Shown one piece after another: positions 1 to 5,269 of a DNA stretch of 7,226 bases. This DNA comes from an uncultured Flavobacterium sp. (GTDB lineage Bacteria; Bacteroidota; Bacteroidia; Flavobacteriales; Flavobacteriaceae), in the NCBI GenBank assembly GCA_946886675.1, contig CAMPIZ010000077.1:1-7226 (forward strand). Direction: 5' to 3'. The notes under the pieces are model-generated. The model saw nothing but the letters and a program-made list of their open reading frames with translations. It did no database searches and was not told the origin of the DNA. Position 1 is the stretch's first letter; every line of letters begins with the position of its first letter. A program made the position numbers and the translations under genes.

Positions 1-1
1 T

Positions 2-193
2 TTAAAAAGTATCCCCATCGCATATACTTATAACCTTTACCTCAAAATTACCTGATAATACGGCCTGCTCTTTTGTCTGCTCAATAGTATCGGGAAAAGG
101 GAGCTGCCCGTCGTTGCAGGCAAAATATAAAAAGAAAGCCAGCAGTAACAGCAGGCTTCCTATACTATATTTAGATTTATTAGTTCTTCTCAA
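2..193 (-). CDS. Truncated, possibly frameshifted, thermonuclease (SNase)-like lipoprotein
   Basis: The 63-residue product begins with a basic stretch (RRTNKSK), then a hydrophobic core at residues 11-25 and a cysteine at 26 (LYFAC). This reads as a relaxed Bacteroidetes lipoprotein signal peptide. The C-terminus, VKVISICDGDTF, matches the first strand and metal-binding DGDT motif that opens the staphylococcal-nuclease fold. A TAA stop (2-4) comes straight after it, so the Arg/Glu catalytic residues and the rest of the barrel are missing. The stop lies at the end of a run of five T on the coding strand (8-4). With one T fewer the frame would read DGDTFK and stay open to the window edge, which points to a frameshift or sequencing error. 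The start is TTG (193-191): a stop lies four codons upstream (205-203) and there is no internal Met. It lies 25 nt behind the glmU-like stop with no terminator between, so cotranscription is likely. Family assignment rests on a short motif. Confidence 0.55.
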   Translation of the reverse strand: MRRTNKSKYSIGSLLLLLAFFLYFACNDGQLPFPDTIEQTKEQAVLSGNFEVKVISICDGDTF

Positions 194-218
194 ATTATCA
201 AATTACTAATATGTAAAA

Positions 219-1394
219 CTATTCTTTCCTCCATTTTTTGGTTTCTTCAAATATATGTTCCATTATGGCAGCATCCTGTTCGGTAAACTCTACATTACGT
301 CTGGACATTACTATTTTTGCAGTTTCAAATGCTTTTTTAGTTATATAGGTAGTAAAACCCGATGCACCACCCCATGAAAAACTTGGTACAAAATTGCGTG
401 GGAAACCGCTGCCAAAAATATTTGCGCTTACACCTACCACAGTCCCCGTATTAAACATAGTATTTATACCACATTTACTATGGTCACCCATCATAAGCCC
501 GCAAAACTGAAGTCCGGTCTTAACAAAGCCTTCTTTGTCATAATTCCACAGTTTCACTTCTTCATAATTATTTTTAAGATTGGAGTTGTTGGTATCAGCG
601 CCAAGGTTACACCATTCACCCAGAACCGAGTTTCCTAAAAATCCGTCATGCCCTTTGTTGGAATATCCAAACAATACGGAGTTATTTACTTCTCCTCCTA
701 TCCTGGAATGAGGGCCCACGGTTGTAGCGCCATATACTTTGGTCGCCAGCTTTACCTGAGCTTCCTCGCACAGTGCAAATGGCCCGCGTATAACAGAGCC
801 TTCCATTATTTCAGAATTCTTGCCAATATATATAGGCCCTGTTGAAGCATTAAGGGTTACAAACTCCAGCTTTGCCCCTTCCTCTATAAAAATATTCTCG
901 GGTGCTATAGTATTTACACTGGCCGGTATGGGCAGCGATACGCGCCCTTCGGTAAGCAGTTCAAAATCTTCTCTTATGGCTGCATCGTTATTTTTAAAAA
1001 TATCCCATGGGTTTTCAATACGAAGGCAGTCTTCTGTATACTCTATAATTTCGTAGGTGTCAAAATCAACTTCTTCCTGAGTGTCTCTTGTATAAAAAGC
1101 CACAACCTCATCACCACAAAAAATAGCCTGATTTTCCTCCAGGCTTTCTACCATCTCCACCATTACCTCATTCGGAAGGAAAGAGGCGTTTATCATTATA
1201 TTTTCCTCCATCTCTACCATAGGATATTTATCCATAAGGTATTCCTCTGTAAGGGTAGTTGTGGTATACCCCAGATATTTTTCCCACTTTTCGCGTATGG
1301 TAAGTATTCCCACACGTATGTCGGCAACCGGCCTGGTGAAAGTAAAAGGCAGTAGCGCGTTGCGTACTGTCCCGTCAAATAATATATAGTTCAT
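219..1394 (-). CDS. GlmU-like bifunctional sugar-1-phosphate nucleotidyltransferase / acyltransferase (Bacteroidetes type)
   Basis: The 391-residue cytoplasmic protein starts MNYILFDGT and carries FTRPVADIRVG at about residues 19-29, the N-terminal signature of the Bacteroidetes alternative GlmU family. The region 1-150 would be a divergent nucleotidyltransferase domain. Residues about 165-345 form a left-handed beta-helix of hexapeptide-like repeats (PIYIGKNSEI, GSVIRGPF, TTVGPHSRIGG), with the conserved block NKGHDGFLG at 246-254 followed by GEWCNLGADTNNSNLKNNY. Family knowledge suggests synthesis of UDP-GlcNAc from glucosamine-1-phosphate for peptidoglycan and envelope glycans; the exact substrate cannot be read here. 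The frame stays open upstream to a TTG at 1424-1422, but that codon lies inside the predicted -7 promoter element, so the ATG at 1394-1392 is the better start. It is preceded by an A-rich stretch (AAGAAAA), as usual in this phylum. A promoter of its own lies upstream, and the truncated nuclease-like gene follows 25 nt downstream. Confidence 0.88.
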   Translation of the reverse strand: MNYILFDGTVRNALLPFTFTRPVADIRVGILTIREKWEKYLGYTTTTLTEEYLMDKYPMVEMEENIMINASFLPNEVMVEMVESLEENQAIFCGDEVVAFYTRDTQEEVDFDTYEIIEYTEDCLRIENPWDIFKNNDAAIREDFELLTEGRVSLPIPASVNTIAPENIFIEEGAKLEFVTLNASTGPIYIGKNSEIMEGSVIRGPFALCEEAQVKLATKVYGATTVGPHSRIGGEVNNSVLFGYSNKGHDGFLGNSVLGEWCNLGADTNNSNLKNNYEEVKLWNYDKEGFVKTGLQFCGLMMGDHSKCGINTMFNTGTVVGVSANIFGSGFPRNFVPSFSWGGASGFTTYITKKAFETAKIVMSRRNVEFTEQDAAIMEHIFEETKKWRKE

Positions 1395-1406
1395 TTTTCT
1401 TGGTTC

Positions 1407-1438
1407 GAAGTTATAAAGTCTCAAAGTTACAAAGTTTC
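1407..1438. repeat. Short tandem array, four 8-nt units, overlapping the glmU-like promoter
   Basis: On the plus strand, units with consensus AAAGTYWC start at 1415, 1423 and 1431 in perfect 8-nt register. A more degenerate unit (GAAGTTAT) starts at 1407. Read on the minus strand, the array repeats ACTTT every 8 nt. One of these copies forms the TAACTTTG -7 element of the glmU-like promoter, and the remaining units fall in the predicted start site and 5' leader. Confidence 0.6.
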
Positions 1439-1450
1439 ATTACAAAACAA
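1422..1450 (-). promoter_or_regulatory. Bacteroidetes-type promoter of the glmU-like gene
   Basis: On the minus strand TTG (1450-1448) is followed after 18 nt by TAACTTTG (1429-1422), an exact match to the TAnnTTTG -7 element used by the primary sigma factor of Bacteroidetes, with usual spacing. Transcription would start near 1416, giving a leader of about 20 nt before the ATG at 1394. The -33 element sits just after the rpmE2 terminator. Confidence 0.65.
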
Positions 1451-1460
1451 TGCGGGCATA

Positions 1461-1493
1461 AAACAAAAAAGCCTCCCGAAACGGAAGGCTTTT
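1461..1493 (-). terminator. Intrinsic terminator of rpmE2
   Basis: An inverted repeat pairs 1467-1478 with 1482-1493 around a 3-nt loop. It starts 20 nt after the rpmE2 stop codon. On the minus strand the stem is followed by TTTTTTG then TTT. The one non-Watson-Crick position (1475/1485) is a U.G wobble in minus-strand RNA but a C/A mismatch in plus-strand RNA, which shows it serves the minus-strand transcript. Confidence 0.85.
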
Positions 1494-1513
1494 GTATATT
1501 GGATAAATTCAGA

Positions 1514-1765
1514 TTATTTTTTGAATTTAGCATATTTGTTTTTGAACTTGTCGATACGTCCTGCAGTATCGATAAGTTTAGATTTACCAGTATAGAAAGG
1601 GTGTGATGTTCTGGAGATCTCCATTTTCACAACCGGATATTCAACTCCGTCCACTTCAATTGTTTCTTTTGTATCTGCTGTAGATTTAGTAATAAAAACC
1701 TCGTCGTTAGACATGTCTTTAAAAGCAACTAATCTGTAATTCTCTGGGTGAATACCTTTTTTCAT
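1514..1765 (-). CDS. rpmE2: 50S ribosomal protein L31 type B
   Basis: The 83-residue basic protein is a full-length type B L31, a component of the large ribosomal subunit that bridges the subunits near the central protuberance and the head of the small subunit. Recognisable features are the N-terminal [11 protein letters not shown], the central [13 protein letters not shown] and the hallmark SHPFYTGK at about residues 54-61, followed by a lysine-rich tail. It has no cysteine, so it lacks the zinc-binding residues of type A L31. In many bacteria the cysteine-free form is the zinc-independent paralogue; in Bacteroidetes it is often the only L31, and this window cannot show whether a type A copy exists elsewhere. 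The ATG at 1765 is the natural start by comparison with the family. The gene forms a single unit with its own promoter, a foldable leader and a terminator. Confidence 0.97.
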   Translation of the reverse strand: MKKGIHPENYRLVAFKDMSNDEVFITKSTADTKETIEVDGVEYPVVKMEISRTSHPFYTGKSKLIDTAGRIDKFKNKYAKFKK

Positions 1766-1788
1766 CTTGATAAATTTTTATTGTTCTG

Positions 1789-1843
1789 GCTGCAACCTGT
1801 TTTGCGGCTTCCCTTTCGTGGAAAGGTGTAAACACTTTACAGC
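1789..1843 (-). promoter_or_regulatory. Candidate structured 5' leader of rpmE2
   Basis: In the minus-strand transcript, two 15-nt hairpins abut exactly: UGUAAA-GUG-UUUACA (1841-1827) and CCUUUC-CAC-GAAAGG (1826-1812). Their three-base loops, GUG and CAC, are complementary. A competing longer-range stem pairs GCUGUAA (1843-1837) with UUGCAGC (1795-1789); it contains one G.U pair that would be a mismatch in the opposite strand. The outer stem uses bases of the first hairpin, so the two folds exclude each other. It lies between the rpmE2 promoter and the ATG. Ribosomal-protein leaders, including L31 leaders in other phyla, often mediate feedback control; a regulatory role here is inference, and no covariation could be tested. 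Confidence 0.4.
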
Positions 1844-1849
1844 TTTTTG

Positions 1850-1869
1850 TTTTTAATTCTTTTTAATTC
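1850..1869. repeat. Perfect 10-nt direct repeat (two copies) at the rpmE2 transcript start
   Basis: TTTTTAATTC occurs twice head to tail (1850-1859 and 1860-1869). On the minus strand it reads GAATTAAAAA twice, just downstream of the predicted rpmE2 -7 element, so it would form the first 20 nt of the leader. It could be a chance AT-rich duplication. Confidence 0.6.
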
Positions 1870-1875
1870 AGAGCG

Positions 1876-1905
1876 CAAAATTACAACTATTTTTTTAATA
1901 TCAAA
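1876..1905 (-). promoter_or_regulatory. Bacteroidetes-type promoter of rpmE2
   Basis: On the minus strand TTTG (1905-1902) is followed after 18 nt by TAATTTTG (1883-1876). Both elements match the Bacteroidetes primary sigma consensus (TTTG / TAnnTTTG) with normal spacing. The expected start site near 1870 gives a leader of about 105 nt before the rpmE2 ATG, unusually long for the window and matching the foldable region. Confidence 0.7.
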
Positions 1906-1971
1906 TAGTATAGCTTGATTTTTTCGTTGTAACGATATTACTTTTTTCGCTACTCATTATGCCGTATTTAC

Positions 1972-1979
1972 TATATTTG
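1972..1979 (+). promoter_or_regulatory. Candidate -7 promoter element for the DUF4199-GT2-mutase-ABC run
   Basis: TATATTTG is an exact TAnnTTTG match 33 nt before the ATG at 2013, implying a short leader of roughly 28 nt. No TTG is seen at the expected -33 distance (around 1951-1953 the sequence is TAC), so only half of the promoter is supported. It is divergent from the rpmE2 promoter in the 247-nt intergenic region. Confidence 0.5.
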
Positions 1980-2012
1980 TAAATTAATTTAACCAATCAA
2001 AAAAATACAACC

Positions 2013-2543
2013 ATGACAGAAGCAGTAAAAAAGAACGGCATTAAGTTCGGAATTATTCTTGGAGTTATATCTATCCTTTTAACTACAATTATCTACTCTA
2101 TTGATATAGGTTTATTCGTAAACATATGGGTAGGAATAGGGATTTTTCTTCTCAACCTTGTAATAGGGATAATTGGTGTTGCACAAACTAAAAAAGCACT
2201 TAATGGTTTTATAAGCTTTAAAGAAGCCTTTACAGTTTTCTTTATTGAGATGGCATTGGGAGCTGCAATAGGCACAATATTTATGTTCCTTCTTTTTAAT
2301 ATAATTGATCCTTCAGTTAAGCAAACGATAATGGATAAGAGTGTTGAAATGACTGTTAATATGATGAACAGTATGGGCGCCAAGACTGAGGACATCAGAA
2401 AAACTGTTGAAAATATGAAAGAGACTGATAATTTCAGCCCTTTAAATCAGCTTAAATCTTATGCATTTGGTCTTCTTTTTTATATCATTATTGGTCTTAT
2501 AGTTGCTGCAGCAATGAAAAAAAATAAGCCAGAGTTCGAATAG
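2013..2543 (+). CDS. DUF4199 family integral membrane protein
   Basis: The 176-residue protein is built like the DUF4199 family found almost only in Bacteroidetes. Predicted membrane segments lie at about residues 10-29, 35-57, 71-97 and 148-168. The family-typical GFISFKEAF is at 65-73, where a short loop leads into the third segment. Between segments 3 and 4 is a polar, Met-rich, probably amphipathic stretch (about 100-145) with several charged residues. The C-terminus (MKKNKPEFE) is charged. It has no signal peptidase site or catalytic motif that I can recognise, and the function of the family is unknown. The ATG is preceded by an A-rich leader (AAAAAAATACAACC). It is first in the plus-strand run and ends in tandem in-frame stops (TAG TAA) just before the glycosyltransferase ATG, so cotranscription is very likely; a membrane partner role for the glycosyltransferase is only a guess. 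Confidence 0.85.
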   Translation: MTEAVKKNGIKFGIILGVISILLTTIIYSIDIGLFVNIWVGIGIFLLNLVIGIIGVAQTKKALNGFISFKEAFTVFFIEMALGAAIGTIFMFLLFNIIDPSVKQTIMDKSVEMTVNMMNSMGAKTEDIRKTVENMKETDNFSPLNQLKSYAFGLLFYIIIGLIVAAAMKKNKPEFE

Positions 2544-2546
2544 TAA

Positions 2547-3497
2547 ATGAATTTATCCATAGTTATACCACTCCTTAATGAAGAGGAGTCTTTAACAGAG
2601 CTGCACCAGTGGATTGTTACTGTAATGGCTGCCAATAATTATATTTATGAGGTTATTTTTATTGACGACGGCAGTACAGATGGTTCCTGGACAGCAGTAC
2701 AGCAGCTTGCTGCACAAAACCCAAATATAAAAGGCATACGCTTTTTGCGCAACTATGGTAAATCTCAGGCATTACATGCCGGATTTGCCAAAGCGCAGGG
2801 CGATGTTATTATTACTATGGATGCCGACCTGCAGGACAGTCCGGATGAAATTCCGGAACTGTATAATATGGTAATGAACCAGGGGTACGACCTGGTTTCG
2901 GGGTGGAAAAAGAAACGCTATGATTCTGTGCTTTCTAAAAACCTTCCTTCCAAATTATTTAACTGGGCTGCCCGCAAAACATCGGGGGTTAAGCTTAACG
3001 ATTTTAACTGCGGGCTGAAGGCTTACAGAAATATTGTTGTAAAAAATATTGAAGTATCGGGCGAAATGCACCGTTACATACCTGTATTGGCAAAAAATGC
3101 AGGTTTTGGCCGTATTGGTGAAAAGGTAGTAATACACCAGGCACGCAAATATGGCACATCAAAATTTGGCATGAGCCGTTTTATAAATGGTTTTCTCGAT
3201 CTTATCACTATATGGTTCCTGTCAAGATTTGGTAAAAGGCCCATGCACCTTTTTGGTGCCCTTGGGGTAATAATGTTTCTGATAGGTTTATTTTCGGCTC
3301 TATACATCGGTATAACTAAGCTTTATAAATTATACCATAACGAACCAGCCATACTGGTTACCAGTAATCCTTGGTTTTATATAGCGCTTGCAACCATGAT
3401 AATAGGTACCCAGCTATTTTTGGCCGGATTTTTGGGCGAAATTATACTGCGGACAAAAAATAACGAAGAACGTTATAAAATAAACGAAGTTTTATAA
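2547..3497 (+). CDS. Family 2 glycosyltransferase, polyprenyl-phosphate (DPM1/GtrB) type
   Basis: The 316-residue enzyme has the GT-A fold of family GT2. Visible motifs are [13 protein letters not shown] at 4-16 (nucleotide-binding start), DDGSTDGS at 40-47, the metal-binding DADLQD at 92-97, a [10 protein letters not shown] block at 152-161 and [11 protein letters not shown] at 198-208. Two C-terminal membrane helices follow at about 234-256 and 276-300, and the tail is charged. This layout is that of enzymes which transfer a sugar from a nucleotide sugar to undecaprenyl or dolichyl phosphate at the inner face of the cytoplasmic membrane. The sugar and exact acceptor cannot be told. The start follows the DUF4199 stop codons by 3 nt, in the same frame, which suggests translational coupling. 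Downstream comes a hairpin and then a sugar-phosphate mutase that could feed the nucleotide-sugar pool. Confidence 0.92.
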   Translation: MNLSIVIPLLNEEESLTELHQWIVTVMAANNYIYEVIFIDDGSTDGSWTAVQQLAAQNPNIKGIRFLRNYGKSQALHAGFAKAQGDVIITMDADLQDSPDEIPELYNMVMNQGYDLVSGWKKKRYDSVLSKNLPSKLFNWAARKTSGVKLNDFNCGLKAYRNIVVKNIEVSGEMHRYIPVLAKNAGFGRIGEKVVIHQARKYGTSKFGMSRFINGFLDLITIWFLSRFGKRPMHLFGALGVIMFLIGLFSALYIGITKLYKLYHNEPAILVTSNPWFYIALATMIIGTQLFLAGFLGEIILRTKNNEERYKINEVL

Positions 3498-3523
3498 AAA
3501 GGCACGGCAAAAGCCGTGTCTTT
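3498..3523 (+). terminator. Intercistronic hairpin, weak or partial terminator
   Basis: An 11-bp stem (3498-3508 with 3513-3523, core GGCACGGC / GCCGTGTC) closes an AAAA loop immediately after the glycosyltransferase stop codon. The pair 3502/3519 is G.U in plus-strand RNA but a mismatch in the other strand, so it acts on the plus transcript. The stem is followed by CAAAATA, not a U tract, so full termination is doubtful. Attenuation or protection of the upstream mRNA is possible. No clear promoter lies between it and the next ATG at 3538. Confidence 0.6.
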
Positions 3524-3537
3524 CAAAATATACAGCT

Positions 3538-5265
3538 ATGGAAATCAACAAACCAATATTGGAAAAGGTAAATGTATGGCTGGCTTCACCCTTTGACAGC
3601 CAGACACAGGATGCCGTGAGAGAAATGATGACGTCTTCTCCAAAAGAACTTGAGGACAGCTTTTACCGTAACCTTGAATTTGGCACGGGTGGTATGCGCG
3701 GTATAATGGGTCCGGGTACTAACCGCATTAATAAATATACTATTGGTAAAGCTACACAAGGCCTTAGCAATTACCTTAAAGATGTTTTTAAGGGTGAGGA
3801 AATAAAAGTTGCCATTGCTTATGACTGCCGCAACAATAGCGACACTCTTGCTAAAGTTACAGCCGATGTATTTTCAGCAAATGGCATTAAGGTATTTTTG
3901 TTTTCTGAATTAAGGCCTACACCGGAACTTTCATTCGCCGTAAGGCACTTAGGTTGTCATGCGGGCATTGTGCTTACCGCTTCACACAACCCCCCGGAAT
4001 ATAACGGTTATAAAGTATACTGGCAGGATGGCGGCCAGTTGGTACCGCCACAGGATGGCGAAATTATTAAGGTAATAGAAAGCCTTGAGTATACAGATGT
4101 AAACTTTAATGCAAACGAAAACCTTATTGAATATATAGCAGAAGATATTGATAAAGCCTTCCTACAGTCGGCCATAAACGCTGCAACTTTTGGCACATCA
4201 CAGGAGGTAAGGAGCGCTCTTAAAATAGTTTACACACCGCTTCATGGTACATCTGTAAAACTTATACCCGACCTGCTTGAAGATGCAGGGTACAGCAATG
4301 TGCAGATAGTTGCAGAACAGGCTGTGCCCAATGGCAATTTCCCTACCGTTAAGTCGCCTAATCCGGAAGAACCGGAAGCGCTGGCTATGGCTATTGCCCT
4401 TGCAGATGAAAATGATGCCGACATAGTTATAGGTACAGACCCTGACAGCGACAGGCTAGGTGTTGCAGTACGTAACGGTAATGGCATCATGACCCTGCTT
4501 AACGGCAATCAGACCATGATACTGATGACACACTTTTTACTGGAACAATGGAAAAAAGCAGATAAGCTTACCGGTAAAGAGTTTGTGGGCTCTACAATAG
4601 TTTCCACTCCTATGATGATGGAACTCGCTACGGCTTACGGCGTTCATTGTAAAGTTGGGCTTACCGGCTTTAAATGGATTGCCAAAATGATTGAAGATTT
4701 CCCGGGGTTGGAATTTATTGGCGGAGGCGAAGAAAGTTTTGGCTATATGGTAGGCGATTGGGTACGTGATAAGGATGCTGTAACCTCTACCCTGCTGCTT
4801 TGTGAAATGGCGGCACAGGCTAAGGAAAAAGCAAGCTCACTTTACCAGGAACTTATTAAACTTTATGCAAAGTATGGCTATTATAAAGAATACCTTATAT
4901 CACTTACAAAAAAAGGGATAGAAGGTGCAGAAGAAATAAAACAAATGATGATAGGGCTGCGTGAAAATCCACTGAAGGAAATTAACGGACATCGGGTTGT
5001 GATGGTAGAGGATTACCAGTCATCTGTTGCTAAAAACCTGTTTACAGGTGAAGAAGAAACTCTATCTTTGCCAAAATCCAATGTGCTTATCTATTATCTT
5101 GAAGACGGTACAAAAATTTGTGCAAGGCCAAGCGGAACAGAACCTAAGATTAAGTTCTACTTTAGTGTAAATGAAAATCTTGAAAGTGTTGAAGACGCAA
5201 AAAAAGTTGAAGCACAACTTGACCAAAAGATAAAGGACATTGTAGAAGAGATGAATTTGATATAA
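3538..5265 (+). CDS. Phospho-sugar mutase (phosphoglucomutase / phosphomannomutase)
   Basis: The 575-residue cytoplasmic enzyme belongs to the alpha-D-phosphohexomutase superfamily and has the length of the PgcA-like long form. It interconverts hexose 1- and 6-phosphates, feeding nucleotide-sugar synthesis and glycogen-type pathways. All four active-site elements are present: [13 protein letters not shown] at 147-159 with catalytic phospho-Ser149; the Mg-binding loop [10 protein letters not shown] at 299-308 (Asp301, Asp303, Asp305); the sugar-recognition loop GGGEESFGY at 395-403; and the phosphate-binding loop [12 protein letters not shown] at 530-541. The N-terminal [18 protein letters not shown] (48-65) is also typical. 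GEESFG favours glucose-type substrates within the family, but glucose versus mannose preference is not settled by sequence alone. The ATG follows AAAATATACAGCT with no Shine-Dalgarno site. The gene sits 40 nt after the glycosyltransferase and 4 nt before the ABC exporter, consistent with one operon. No motif residue is missing. Confidence 0.95.
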   Translation: MEINKPILEKVNVWLASPFDSQTQDAVREMMTSSPKELEDSFYRNLEFGTGGMRGIMGPGTNRINKYTIGKATQGLSNYLKDVFKGEEIKVAIAYDCRNNSDTLAKVTADVFSANGIKVFLFSELRPTPELSFAVRHLGCHAGIVLTASHNPPEYNGYKVYWQDGGQLVPPQDGEIIKVIESLEYTDVNFNANENLIEYIAEDIDKAFLQSAINAATFGTSQEVRSALKIVYTPLHGTSVKLIPDLLEDAGYSNVQIVAEQAVPNGNFPTVKSPNPEEPEALAMAIALADENDADIVIGTDPDSDRLGVAVRNGNGIMTLLNGNQTMILMTHFLLEQWKKADKLTGKEFVGSTIVSTPMMMELATAYGVHCKVGLTGFKWIAKMIEDFPGLEFIGGGEESFGYMVGDWVRDKDAVTSTLLLCEMAAQAKEKASSLYQELIKLYAKYGYYKEYLISLTKKGIEGAEEIKQMMIGLRENPLKEINGHRVVMVEDYQSSVAKNLFTGEEETLSLPKSNVLIYYLEDGTKICARPSGTEPKIKFYFSVNENLESVEDAKKVEAQLDQKIKDIVEEMNLI

Positions 5266-5269
5266 TTAA

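Noticed and set aside
4..10. Programmed -1 frameshift signal at the nuclease stop
   Set aside because: In the reading frame (ACT TTT TAA) the run does not give a standard X XXY YYZ heptamer, and sequence downstream is outside the window. A +1 slip at TTT-TAA remains only a speculation.
248..255. TATATTTG on the minus strand, a -7 match that could serve the nuclease-like gene
   Set aside because: It lies in the coding end of the glmU-like gene and has no TTG at the expected -33 distance; the 25-nt gap to the next gene suggests simple cotranscription.
648..1056. Open frames on the plus strand opposite the glmU-like gene
   Set aside because: They lie antisense to a well-recognised family and their translations show no domain or promoter support.
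2955..3307. Open frames on the minus strand opposite the glycosyltransferase
   Set aside because: They are antisense to conserved GT2 sequence and look like compositional by-products.
4242..4508. Ser/Ala-rich open frame on the minus strand opposite the mutase
   Set aside because: Low-complexity translation opposite the conserved Mg-binding region; no independent evidence for a gene.
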